Made by a program: the position numbers and the translations under genes. From NCBI GenBank assembly GCA_963789825.1, contig CAWBME010000006.1:1116001-1180000 (forward strand): a stretch of 64,000 bases of DNA, given 5' to 3'. Positions 21,907 through 30,210 of the stretch are shown piece by piece (position 1 is the first letter of the stretch; each line of letters starts with the position of its first letter). Source of the DNA: PFL42 sp963789825. Lineage in GTDB: Bacteria > Chloroflexota > Anaerolineae > Anaerolineales > E44-bin32. Below the pieces are notes generated by a model, which saw nothing but the letters and a program-made list of their open reading frames with translations, ran no database searches and was not told the DNA's origin.

Positions 21907-22597
21907 ATGGCTAACACGCAGCCTTCGAACCGCGACATCAATCGCAAGTTCCTTCGCGTGGCCGTTGTGGCGGCACTGGTCTTGGGGAGTGTCCTCTTCA
22001 TCCCGGCCGGCACCCTGAAGTATTGGGAGGCCTGGCTCTACATGGGCGTTCTGCTGATCCCGATGTCCTTCGCCGTGCGCTACCTGCTCAAGCGCTCCCC
22101 TGAACTCCTAGAGCGGCGTCTGCAGACTCGTGAGCGTGAGGCGACACAGAAACGCGTGATCGGGGCCGGTTGGGTCCTCTTCCTGGCTATGTTCATCCTC
22201 CCCGGGCTCGATTTCCGTTTCGGATGGTCTTCGGTGCCCGTGCCCGTCGTCCTTGCCGCCGACCTGATCGTGCTGCTGGGATACGGATTGATCATTCGGG
22301 TCTTTGCCGAGAATCGAGTACGCCGCGCGGACCGTCCAGGTCGATGAAGGCCAGTACATAATCAAGACCGGCCCATACGCCGTCGTCCGACACCCGATGT
22401 ATGTGGGTACGTTGCTGATGTACCTCGTCACGCCGTTGGCCTTGGGTTCCTACTGGGCGCTCATTCCCGCAGCGTTCATCATCCCCATGCTGGTCGTTCG
22501 GATCAAGAATGAGGAGCTGGTTCTCGAACGAGATCTTGCGGGGTATCGGGAGTACAAACTAGAGATGAAGTACCGGCTGGTGCCGAGGATCTGGTAG
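21907..22597 (+). CDS. Isoprenylcysteine carboxyl methyltransferase (ICMT)-family membrane protein (one frameshift)
   Basis: An integral membrane methyltransferase of about 230 residues using SAM. Helices near residues 15-35, 45-60 and 95-135 are followed by the SAM-binding signature AVVRHPMYVGTLLMYL and the C-terminal IKNEELVLERDLAGYREY. The frame breaks once near 22315, between RVFAEN and AARTVQVDEGQYIIKTGPY, so the conserved C-terminal part is in a second frame. In bacteria such proteins methylate lipids or unknown small molecules; the substrate here is not predictable. Neighbouring genes give no clue. Confidence 0.8.
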
Positions 22598-22703
22598 GCC
22601 GTTCGGGATCGGGTCGGGCGATCACTCGGGGCTTGAGGCCGCCGGTCCTTCGCATTGCTGTCGGACGGTCCAATTTGGGTGCCGAGGCTTCGCCGCGGCG
22701 TTA

Positions 22704-22739
22704 GGGCATCAGCGTGCTTTCGCACGCTACCGGGTGCCC
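22704..22739. repeat. Nested inverted repeat (cruciform-capable)
   Basis: An inner perfect stem AGCGTGC / GCACGCT with a TTTC loop (22711-22728) sits within an outer GGGCA / TGCCC pair. It lies about 105 bp after the methyltransferase gene. No T-run follows, so a terminator role is uncertain. Confidence 0.5.
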
Positions 22740-23027
22740 AAGGCCTCCCGCGCTTCCGGCCTGCCACTCTTCAGGACCGGTCGTCGGCCACCGCCTCTCC
22801 TGCAAAGGCCGTTGCATCCTCAGCCGACTCGGACTGAGGACGGCCACCCTGGCGCTCCCTTCCTACTCTCTTCTCTGCATCGACTGCCAAGAGGGAATGC
22901 CACACCGATTCCCCAACCTTGGGGGTGACTGGGTCGGCTCAATCGCATATGCTCGGCCTGATTTGCACTTCGGGGCAGGCCGGCTCGGCTCTGGCCTGTG
23001 CCCGGCGAAACCCAGCGGGAGGAAGCG

Positions 23028-23450
23028 ATGGACGTGCTGAGTAAGAAGGACCTCGAGACCCACATCACCCTTGTCGGCTGGCTACAGATCGTTTACAGCG
23101 TGATGTGGCTCCTCGCGGGAGGCTTTCTGGCTGCCCTGATCCTTGGTGTCGGAACCGCCACCAGGGATCCGGTCGCCTATCGCATCATGGCCGTAACCGC
23201 CTCGGCCCTCGGAGGACTGCTGTGCGTCCTCTCCCTGCCGGGTCTGGTGGCCGGGATCGGCCTTCTCCGTCGCGCCTCGTGGTCCAGGATCATGGCGCTG
23301 GTGCTGGCTGTCTTCCAGCTGGTGGCCTTCCCGATCGGCACCGTGCTGGCTGGCTACACCGTGTACGTGCTGTCCCAGCATGCTGCCCCCGAAGTGTTCG
23401 GGCCGTGCTGCGAACTGGACAAGAACCAGATGCAGGCGGCGTGCGCCTGA
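23028..23450 (+). CDS. Hypothetical four-span membrane protein
   Basis: A 140-residue membrane protein: a short cytosolic N-terminus (MDVLSKKDLETHI), then four hydrophobic helices (LVGWLQIVYSVMWLLAG, a second around AVTASALGGLLCVLSL, a third in AGIGLL and a fourth from MALVLAVFQLVAFPIG). It ends with a soluble Cys-containing tail (FGPCCELDKNQMQAACA). ATG 23028 is favoured by GGAGGAAG just upstream. I do not recognise a named family; such proteins are common in bacteria as unknown integral membrane proteins. Confidence 0.65.
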   Translation: MDVLSKKDLETHITLVGWLQIVYSVMWLLAGGFLAALILGVGTATRDPVAYRIMAVTASALGGLLCVLSLPGLVAGIGLLRRASWSRIMALVLAVFQLVAFPIGTVLAGYTVYVLSQHAAPEVFGPCCELDKNQMQAACA

Positions 23451-23993
23451 GGACCTACGAAGCCAATCCCAGCGCGGGTCGGTGCGAGAGCCCGCCTCAG
23501 GCATCGTCTGGCACGCCGGGCATTGCAGGGATGTCAATGCAGACTGGCGTGAAGCTCCGTCCAGTGCGTGCGGGAGAGCCGCTGTTCGGCCTGCCTGCAA
23601 TCGCCCTCGAGTCCCTAGCCTGCGTCTACGGGGTCCAGCCGTGCCCGGAGCAGTCCACAGGCGAGCGGTTCGTTGTCGCCTGCTGCCCCTGTCTGTCAGG
23701 GATGGTCTTCTTGCGGCTGATGTCGGTCTCGGCCATCGGCGCATTGGGGGCCGAGGGGCATCCGAGATCGCTGAGAGGCTGGTTCCAGTGCAATCGGCTG
23801 GGGAATGGGCCGGAGAGGGATTTGGCAGGGGGCATTGACCATGAGAGACCTCTTGCGATCCATCACCCGACACGCACTGCCGGCTGCAGCATCGCCGGGC
23901 GGATTCCACACGTCATGGTGCTGCTCGCCGGCTGAGGTCTGGCGCTGGCCGCGTGTGCCGGGGCAAGCGCCAGTCGCAAGCCGGGAGTTCGAC
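23451..23993. other. Intergenic, no supported gene
   Basis: About 540 bp. Long open frames on both strands are present, as expected at this G+C, but their translations are low in hydrophobic and acidic pattern and match nothing I recognise. Confidence 0.4.
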
Positions 23994-24173
23994 ATGTCCG
24001 CCAGGTATCGAGACCACCGCTTCGATCTCAAAACGACCGCCGACGAGAGCCGGCAGGAGCAGTTCCTCAACAGCCTGGAAGGCGAGATCATCGCCACCGT
24101 ACCGAATGTCTCGATAGGCTTCCTATGGACGCACTGCGTGGACTGTGTACTCGTCGTCGAGATGGTCGGCTGA
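23994..24173 (+). CDS. Small hypothetical protein (59 residues)
   Basis: A 59-residue frame starting MSARYRDHRFDLKTTADESR and continuing with FLNSLEGEIIATVPNVS and a C-terminal strand CVLVVEMVG. The amphipathic helix followed by two strands looks like a real small soluble protein of unknown function. The start is uncertain because an in-frame extension reaches 23805 without recognisable content. It lies upstream of the DUF333 lipoprotein gene on the same strand. Confidence 0.4.
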   Translation: MSARYRDHRFDLKTTADESRQEQFLNSLEGEIIATVPNVSIGFLWTHCVDCVLVVEMVG

Positions 24174-24376
24174 GGCTGCCGTGCTGAGGCTTGCGCTTCC
24201 TGTCCGGTCGACAGGTCAACGCGGATTGAAGAGAAGCATCGCGTGCGCCCATACACCCCATACCAGGTCGGGCGAGGCGTCGAGGCTTGCCTGGGTGCCG
24301 GCCACGGCCACAACGCGAGCCGAGCGGGGTTGAAGAGCATCCACGCGCCATCATCCAAGCTGAAGGAGACTCGACC

Positions 24377-25129
24377 ATGCGATCATTCGCTCAAGTTGCA
24401 CTAGCCGCGCTGTGCCTGGCTGGCCTGGTGGTTGCCTGCGCTCCCACACCGCAAGCCACGCCCGCACCCACACAGGTGGGCCTGCCCAACCCGGCCGCGG
24501 TCTACTGCGAGGGGAAAGGCGGCAGGCTAGAGATCCGCACCGATGCTTCGGGCGGGCAGGCAGGGGTCTGTGTCTTCCCTGACAGCAGCGAGTGCGACGA
24601 GTGGGCGCTATTGCGCAACGAGTGCCAGCCGAGCTTTCTCGCTACGCCGGCCGCCGAGCCCACGTCGGCGCCGGTCATCGATCCGGCCGGCGCTCCGCCC
24701 GAAGGCTGGCAGGTCTACACTCACCCGAGCCTCGGGTATTCCTACTTCTATCCAGCGGGAGGCACGCTCAAGTCTTCCGATGCCGAGCGCTACAGCCTGG
24801 TTGTCGGCCCCCTCGAAGGCGACGACCACTGGCCCTGGTTCAACGTCGCCCACCCCGATGAGCAGGACTATCGTCCCCCGCCAGACGCCGACCTGCAAGT
24901 CTGGCTGGCCGAACGCAGCCGCCTCCCGGGCAAGGTGATCGGTAGGCGCACCATCGCCGGCGAGACCGCCATCCACACGCGCTTCGACGACCCGCGGGGA
25001 CCACAGGCTTACAGCGACGATCGTTTCTACTTCGTCCATGACGGGCAACTGTACGAGATCACCATCCTGCACACGGGCAAGGAGGACTGGACGGTCTACG
25101 ACCAGTTCCTGGACAGCTTCCACTTCTGA
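24377..25129 (+). CDS. DUF333-containing lipoprotein
   Basis: A 250-residue exported lipoprotein. The signal peptide (MRSFAQVALAALCLAGLVVA) ends in a lipobox with Cys in VVACAP, followed by a Pro/Thr linker. The DUF333 domain follows: NPAAVYCEGKGGRLEIR, GGQAGVCVFPDSSECDEWAL and a paired Cys in RNECQP. After a second linker comes a beta-rich domain with GWQVYTHPSLGYSYFYP and a C-terminal ITILHTGKEDWTVYDQFLDS. ATG 24377 has AAGGAG eight bases upstream. Function is unknown; an outer-face role is expected. It is intact and stands alone. Confidence 0.8.
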   Translation: MRSFAQVALAALCLAGLVVACAPTPQATPAPTQVGLPNPAAVYCEGKGGRLEIRTDASGGQAGVCVFPDSSECDEWALLRNECQPSFLATPAAEPTSAPVIDPAGAPPEGWQVYTHPSLGYSYFYPAGGTLKSSDAERYSLVVGPLEGDDHWPWFNVAHPDEQDYRPPPDADLQVWLAERSRLPGKVIGRRTIAGETAIHTRFDDPRGPQAYSDDRFYFVHDGQLYEITILHTGKEDWTVYDQFLDSFHF

Positions 25130-25163
25130 GCCGGAGGAGGGGGAACCTGTGCAGGCCCTCTAG

Positions 25164-25652
25164 ATGACGGGTGCCGGCTTCCTGCAGGCCGGCACCGCCT
25201 TCACAACAGGCGGTATCGAGACAGCTGGAAGGATGGGCGGCTGGGACACACCCGTGAGCTGGGGCGGGCTTGGCGACGTGTGCATGAATGTCCTGGGCAC
25301 GGAGGGCGTGCTCAACCTCAACTTCACGCCGATGGAACTGTACGCCGTCCCGCGTGATGGCTGGAGACTGCCGGACACGCGCCACTGGCCGAAGATGGAT
25401 GGGAAGTACGTCGGCGCCGTGAACCAAGTTCTGGAACATTACCTCAACTGCATCCTGAACAGCACCGAGCCCCGGGTCACCGGTGCGGATGGTCGGTGCT
25501 CGGTCGAGATCATGCTGGCGGCTGAGAACTCCATAGCCGAGGATCGCGTGGGCCCCTGCCGCTGGCATAGGGATCCACGGCTCGAAGTTGGTGAGGAAGG
25601 AAAGCTGGGCAACCCGAGCAGAGAGGAGTCCCCTCGAGCTGACTACGAGTGA
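25164..25652 (+). pseudogene. Degraded C-terminal fragment of a Gfo/Idh/MocA-family oxidoreductase
   Basis: About 110 residues match the C-terminal domain of sugar dehydrogenases of this family: GDVCMNVLGTEGVLNLNF, WRLPDTRHWPKMDGKYVGA, HYLNCILNSTEPRVTG and SVEIMLAAENSIAE. The N-terminal Rossmann domain (G-x-G-x-x-G, and E-K-P) is absent and nothing upstream encodes it, so the gene is a remnant. After IAE the frame runs on into unrelated sequence. A strong hairpin terminator immediately follows, which may be the original one. The intact relatives act on sugars or inositol. Confidence 0.7.
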
Positions 25653-25660
25653 GACCCGAA

Positions 25661-25699
25661 GATGCGCTGGGGCCAGAAGATGTCAGGCCCCAGCGCATC
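25661..25699 (+). terminator. Rho-independent terminator (14-bp perfect stem)
   Basis: GATGCGCTGGGGCC (25661-25674) and GGCCCCAGCGCATC (25686-25699) pair perfectly across an 11-nt loop, followed on the plus strand by TCTTTCCC. It ends the unit containing the dehydrogenase remnant. Confidence 0.7.
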
Positions 25700-26152
25700 T
25701 CTTTCCCTGCAAAGCCTGAGCACAGAGTCGGATCGACCGCTCGGCATCAGCCCTCGGCAGCTTCAAGGCGACGCCCCTAGCGTGCTTCAGCTGCAGCCCC
25801 GAAGCGCGGTGAATTCAGTTTGGCCACCGCCTCGTCCTGAAGGCTGGCCACCATGCGCGAGTCGATGTCCACTTTCATGAAGATCCGAGCGGTGCCCAGG
25901 AGGCCTCCAAGTAGGTCTCAAGGAAGATCATCAACTTGGGAATCCAGCCTTCCGCTGTGAGCCGTGGGTTGTGAAACTGGCTTTCCGGTAGACTACCTTC
26001 GCTGAGGATTGCTATGGAGGCGGGAAGCCGAAGATGCCTCGGCCACACAATTGTGCGAGAATGAAGCGGGACTCTTCAGGGCCACCGGGCAGCATGGATT
26101 TCGGCTACAGGCCGGCGGCCCCGCGGGAATAGCACTCGTCAGGAGAGAGCAC
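25700..26152. other. Intergenic, no gene recognised
   Basis: About 450 bp between the terminator and the aldo/keto reductase. Its G+C drops somewhat toward the 3' end and TAGACT (25988-25993) could be a -10 box, but no matching -35 was found. Confidence 0.35.
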
Positions 26153-27010
26153 ATGATCGCCAAGCAATCCTTTGGACGTACCGGGCATTCGAGCACACGC
26201 ATTCTGCTAGGCGGGGCAGCCTTCGGACAGGTCACTCAAGCGGAAGCCGATGCGGCTTTCGAACTGGCTTTCTCCTATGGGATCAACCACGTGGATTTGG
26301 CGGCCAGTTACGGAGAAGCAGAGGTCCGCCTCGGCAGCTGGATCGGTCGTCATGGCAAGCCGTTCTTTCTAGCAACGAAGACAGGGGAACGGACGGCGGT
26401 CAAGGCAAGAGAGGAGATCCATCGCTCCCTGGACCGGCTCCAATTGAGCCAAGTCGATCTTCTGCAGCTACACCACCTGGTTGATCCGAAAGAATGGGAG
26501 ACGGCCCTGGGACCGGGCGGAGCCCTGGAAGCCGCCATTGAAGCGCGCGAGCAAGGGCTGGTGCGCTTCATTGGCATTACGGGACACGGACTGACGGTGG
26601 CTGATATGCACCGTCGGGCGTTGGAGCGGTTTGATTTTGACTCCGTCTTGCTGCCGTTCAGCTATGTGTTGTCGAAGAACGAGCGCTACCTGACCGATTT
26701 CTGGGCACTAGCCAGGATGTGCCACCAACGGAATGTGGCGGTGCAGACCATCAAGTCCATTGTGCATACGCCCTGGGGCGAGCGTGCGCCTAGCCGCGCC
26801 ACCTGGTATCGTCCGCTGGAAGACCAAGTTGCCATCGACCGAGCCGTACAGTGGGTCCTGGGACATGATGGACTTTTCCTGAACTCAGTGGGGGATATTC
26901 ACGTGTTGCCCAGGGTGCTAGACGCAGCCGATCGATTTGAGGCGTCGCCGACCGACGAAGAGATGCAGCGGCTGTTGGAGGGGCTGGAGATGGAGCCGCT
27001 GTTCACTTGA
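26153..27010 (+). CDS. Aldo/keto reductase family oxidoreductase
   Basis: An intact 285-residue NADPH-type TIM-barrel oxidoreductase. Motifs: QSFGRTGHSSTRILLGGAAFG at the N-terminus (given in parts), INHVDLAASYGEAE with the catalytic Asp and Tyr, FFLATKTGERTAVKARE with the catalytic Lys, SLDRLQLSQVDLLQLHHL with His, and the C-terminal SVGDIHVLPRVLDAADRF. The full Asp-Tyr-Lys-His tetrad is therefore present. ATG 26153 has AGGAGAGAGC before it. The substrate is unknown; G+C here is lower than in the flanks, which might indicate recent acquisition. Confidence 0.85.
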   Translation: MIAKQSFGRTGHSSTRILLGGAAFGQVTQAEADAAFELAFSYGINHVDLAASYGEAEVRLGSWIGRHGKPFFLATKTGERTAVKAREEIHRSLDRLQLSQVDLLQLHHLVDPKEWETALGPGGALEAAIEAREQGLVRFIGITGHGLTVADMHRRALERFDFDSVLLPFSYVLSKNERYLTDFWALARMCHQRNVAVQTIKSIVHTPWGERAPSRATWYRPLEDQVAIDRAVQWVLGHDGLFLNSVGDIHVLPRVLDAADRFEASPTDEEMQRLLEGLEMEPLFT

Positions 27011-27240
27011 TCCTTCGATGGAATCGGCCACCCGTACCCCCGGCCCCCCGGTGGCTTGAGCTTCCGCCAGCTCTCGGGCGGCCCAGCTCCAACGAAGGGG
27101 GCTCACCCCATCGGCCGCCAGCCGAGTCGGCCGAGTAGCATCCTGGATGGGCTTACCCCGCCTCCCGCAGAAACTGCGACGGTGTGCGAACTTGGCTGGT
27201 AGCAGGTATTGGGTGCCGCTGTGTCCCTCAAGGTGGCTTC

Positions 27241-27714
27241 TCACCTCACTGGAAGTGGAGGACCGAGCACCTTCATCCCATGGTCAAGCCACAGCTGTGG
27301 ATCCTCTGTGGGCATGGCCTCTGTCCGCGTGGTTGCGTCAAAGAATGCTTCCATCCTCCCAGCCGGCGAAAAGGCGATGATGATCTTTCCGACCTGCTCC
27401 CCGACATAGGCCCAGACGTGCGGCTCCAATCTCGGCGCCAAGAGTGAATCTCCGGAGTGAAGCTCGTATCGCTGGGCGCCAACTTCGGCGACGAAATCGC
27501 CCTCCAAGACGAAGAACCACTCGTCCTGCTCAAAATGGACGTGCTGCGGTGGCCCTCCCTTGGCGAGCATCGTCTGCTCAATGACGAAGAGCTGCCCGCT
27601 GGTGTCGGCGGAGGCTACTTTATAACGAAGGGCTGTGATGCCTAGCCCGCGCTCAGCTGCGAACCGATCTTCTCCGCGGCTCACGAACACGCCGCCTCGA
27701 TGGACTTCTTGCAT
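27241..27714 (-). CDS. Cupin domain protein
   Basis: A 157-residue single-cupin protein. The metal-binding motif 1 reads GGPPQHVHFEQDEWFFVLEG (H-x-H-x3-4-E type) and motif 2 is GDSLLAPRLEPHVW, so a metal-binding beta-barrel is expected. ATG 27714 has GGAGG seven bases upstream. Small cupins of this kind act as dioxygenases, isomerases or sensors; none can be singled out. The segment just upstream of the start is one copy of an intergenic repeat also found before the DUF1801 gene at 28682. Confidence 0.8.
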   Translation of the reverse strand: MQEVHRGGVFVSRGEDRFAAERGLGITALRYKVASADTSGQLFVIEQTMLAKGGPPQHVHFEQDEWFFVLEGDFVAEVGAQRYELHSGDSLLAPRLEPHVWAYVGEQVGKIIIAFSPAGRMEAFFDATTRTEAMPTEDPQLWLDHGMKVLGPPLPVR

Positions 27715-27734
27715 GCGAATACCTCCAACGTCCC

Positions 27735-27905
27735 CGGTGCCCAAAGGCAACGAGCTTCGCGGCAGCCTCCCTACGGAACCCCACCCGTCCCAACACCTGC
27801 GCCGCACCGCAGGCCATTGCGCCCTCCCGCCAGGAAACCAGGATGGCGCGACGGGCCACCGGGGCTCGCGGCCCGAACGGGGTGCGGTGAGGGGCGATGT
27901 GCGGG
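27735..27905. repeat. Intergenic repeat element, copy A
   Basis: About 170 bp upstream of the cupin gene that aligns with 28730-28890. Shared blocks include GCCCAAAG, CGAGCTTCGCG, ACACCTGCGCCGC, CGCCCTCC, an exact 24-bp block at 27857-27880 and TGCGGTGAGG. Overall identity by eye is about 70%. Confidence 0.7.
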
Positions 27906-28289
27906 CCTGGCAAAGGAGCTGCTCGACGGCTTGGGCCTTGTCCCTTCACTCCAAGGTGACTCTCAGACAGCAAACCTTCCTAACATCGATCGGATCCGGT
28001 CGCACGGCAATCTGGCAGGACCTCCCCTATCTCCCGGAGACCACCGGTACGATGGGCAGCCTTGGCAGGCAGCGAGCTGTGGGGCCGATCGGGGCATCTT
28101 CAGGCGAGCCGCTTTGCGGAATCTCTCCGCGCTGTCGGAAAACGGGATCCCGCCATGTGCCTAGCCCGAGAATGACGGGAATGCACCGAACGAACGGTCA
28201 GCCCGACCACAACCACGTTGCAGGTCGCATCCTTGGAGCCGACTTCCTTCTTGGCAGGCAACAAGCCCTCGGATCGCAGACTCGGCGGC

Positions 28290-28682
28290 CTACGCCCGCC
28301 TCTTCCTAGCCCTCTCCGCATCTCTGCTTAGGTTCTCCTTCACCCTGAGCCTCACGATCTGGCGGATCAACTCGTAGGGAATGGGCTTGTCCAGGGGGAA
28401 CCTCAGGGTGCTCTTAGCTGCCTTGTGGACCGACAGCTCCTTGTTGAACCTCGCGCTTCCGGTTGGCGCAGGATAGAGCCCGATATGCTTCTGGTAGGCA
28501 GCGAAGGACACCAGGTTCCCTTTCAGTTTGAATGTCGGGATCTGGTAGCTGATGGTTTCTTCTGCGTCTGGTGCCGCATTCGCGATCGCAATCCTGATCT
28601 TCTGGAGGATTCCCTGAACATCCCTTGGAAAGCCTTTGATGTACTCATCGATGGTCCCGGGCGCTGCGTGGGTGCTGCTCAT
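28290..28682 (-). CDS. DUF1801 family protein (YdhG-like)
   Basis: An intact 130-residue protein of the DUF1801/YdhG family: TIDEYIKGFPRDVQGILQKI, the central ETISYQIPTFKLKG, an aromatic strand SFAAYQKHIGLYP and a C-terminal KSTLRFPLDKPIPYELI helix region with a basic tail. The family fold is related to small iron-chaperone-like proteins (frataxin-like), but its function is not settled. It is 150 bp downstream of a second, diverged DUF1801 gene on the same strand. Confidence 0.85.
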   Translation of the reverse strand: MSSTHAAPGTIDEYIKGFPRDVQGILQKIRIAIANAAPDAEETISYQIPTFKLKGNLVSFAAYQKHIGLYPAPTGSARFNKELSVHKAAKSTLRFPLDKPIPYELIRQIVRLRVKENLSRDAERARKRRA

Positions 28683-28729
28683 GTTGGTTTCCTACAAACC
28701 TCCGAGGTGACATCTGACCGACATCATGC

Positions 28730-28890
28730 TCTGCCCAAAGCCCTCGAGCTTCGCGCAGCATCCCGCAGGGAAGCCCCCGTTTCCGACACCTGCGCCGCCC
28801 CGCAGGGGCCGTCTCGCCCTCCAGCCAGGACACCGGGGCTCGCGGCCCGAACGGATTGCGGTGAGGACATCGTGGCGATAGGCTGCCTCG
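28730..28890. repeat. Intergenic repeat element, copy B
   Basis: Second copy of the element described at 27735-27905; its exact 24-bp core is at 28831-28854. It lies about 50 bp upstream of the DUF1801 gene start. Confidence 0.7.
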
Positions 28891-28949
28891 GCAAGGAAGC
28901 CAAGTCGGCTTTGGGGAGCTGTCCGACGACCGCCACTCCCCACGCGGGA

Positions 28950-29349
28950 TCAGTTCTTCTTGAGCGCGGGAGGCATTGAGGGCGATTGCGGCGCGGATGA
29001 GCTCCTTCAAAGCGGTTGCGGCGACCTTCTCGCCCTCACCAAAGTCAATGGCGCGGGTGGCCTTGGCATCCAGGCCCGCATTGAAGAGGCGCTTTGGATC
29101 CTTGAGAGAAGCCCCTTTGAAGAAGTTCAGCTTCACATGGTCTTTGAAGACCCCTGCACTGCACACTAGACCATTCGAGGTCCAAACGCCGGTTCCCCAC
29201 TTCCATTCCTCCGTGATTCCCGGAGCGGAGGCGAGGATGATCCTCCGGAGTTGGGCAAGGGTTGCGCCGCGCCAATCGCCCAGCTCCGCTATCTGGTTCG
29301 TGATGCGTTGGGAGGCGGAGTGCCCTCCACCGGGTGCGGTCTGCTTCAT
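28950..29349 (-). CDS. Second DUF1801-type protein (frameshift near the end)
   Basis: About 130 residues: the helix ITNQIAELGDWRGATLAQL, RRIILASAPGITEEWKWGTG, the strand GVFKDHVKLNFFKGASL and LKELIRAAIALNA. The pattern is DUF1801, diverged from the neighbour. In the open frame translation would run on for a further 100 residues through the intergenic repeat to 28645; a one-base shift near 28965 instead ends it at ALKKN and a stop at 28950, which fits the family length. ATG 29349 is one of three closely spaced candidate starts (29373, 29358). Confidence 0.65.
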
Positions 29350-29373
29350 GGCCTGCATCCTTTCGTCTCGCAT

Positions 29374-29754
29374 GATCTGAGCCTGGAACCCGCTGCGTGC
29401 CCAATGTCCGTCAGCGAGAGTGCGGTTTGCCCGCGCCGCCTTGAGGCCTCGCGCTCTGCGTGGCATCTTGAAAGGAAGACCGCCCTGCGGCTCGGGCTTG
29501 CTGAGCTCCTCCCCGGCCAACTGGGCGGGGAAGTCACCTACGGCCTTTCGCCCGCCAGCCGAGACGCCCCCGCCTCCGGATGAATCGACGTGGTAGCCTG
29601 GCATCCAGGCATGTCCTCCCAAGCCCCCTGCAGGAGACCGGGACAGTGCGCGGCCTGGCAGCCAACAGACTGGTGGGCGGCCGTGATGGGACACTTGCGC
29701 CCCGCTTCCCCGAGCTGACTCGCATTGCATTCCGCGCCGCCCTTCCGGTTCTCC
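29374..29754. other. Intergenic, no gene recognised
   Basis: About 380 bp between the second DUF1801 gene and the MORN-repeat gene. No hairpin, promoter or coding pattern was found. Confidence 0.35.
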
Positions 29755-30068
29755 TCACTTCGGCTTTGCCTTCATGGTGGTCACTTTGTGGACCTTGCCG
29801 GATCGGTTGTACGTCGTCCACGTCCCGACCTGCTGACCATTCTCAAAGGTCCCAGATCGCATCCGTGTTCCGTCCTTGCGGAACCATTCCCAGTAGCCGG
29901 TCGGGACTCCGTCGAGTGTCTGGCCCCTCGCCCAGATGGACCCGTCTTTGTGGATACTCGGTATGCGGCTTTGGCCTCGGCCCGCTCACAGGCATCGCAG
30001 GTTCTCCATGTCCGAAGAAGGCTTTCCTTCAGGTTGCCGAACGGCGTGCCTTCCAGGCGAAGACCCAT
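29755..30068 (-). CDS. MORN-repeat-like small protein (one frameshift)
   Basis: The conserved part reads IHKDGSIWARGQTLDGV, GYWEWFRKDGTRMRSGTF, NGQQVGTWTTYNRSGKV and ends KAKPK at a stop at 29755. This is the W/Y-x-x-D/N-G-x-x-x-x-G cadence of MORN_2-type repeats, as found in YwqK-like proteins. The first 38 codons from ATG 30068 (MGLRLEGTPFGN) are in another frame, joined by an indel near 29960, and are less certain. The start lies eight bases from the GTTGGGT end of an attC-like site. Confidence 0.6.
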
Positions 30069-30075
30069 GAAACTC

Positions 30076-30173
30076 ACCCAACCATCCCCAGGTGAGTCAC
30101 CCGGCCAGCGTCAGGCAAGCAGTGTGCTTCGCACCTGACGCCGGCCGGGGGAAACTCGATCCATGAGTTAGGC
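30076..30173 (-). other. attC-like site (possible gene-cassette recombination site)
   Basis: On the minus strand GCCTAAC (30173-30167) and GTTGGGT (30082-30076) fit the R'' RYYYAAC and R' GTTRRRY boxes of integron attC sites, 98 bp apart. Between them is an imperfect palindrome, CCGGCCGGCGTCAGG against CCTGACGCTGGCCGG, with one mismatch and an inner AAGCA/TGCTT stem. The site begins 38 bp after the alcohol dehydrogenase stop and ends eight bases before the next gene, as in cassette arrays. No integrase and no second clear site were found, so a chance match or a plain terminator remains possible. Confidence 0.35.
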
Positions 30174-30210
30174 AGTTCAGCGCCTACCTCGGCTGTGAGG
30201 GCTGCAGGCG

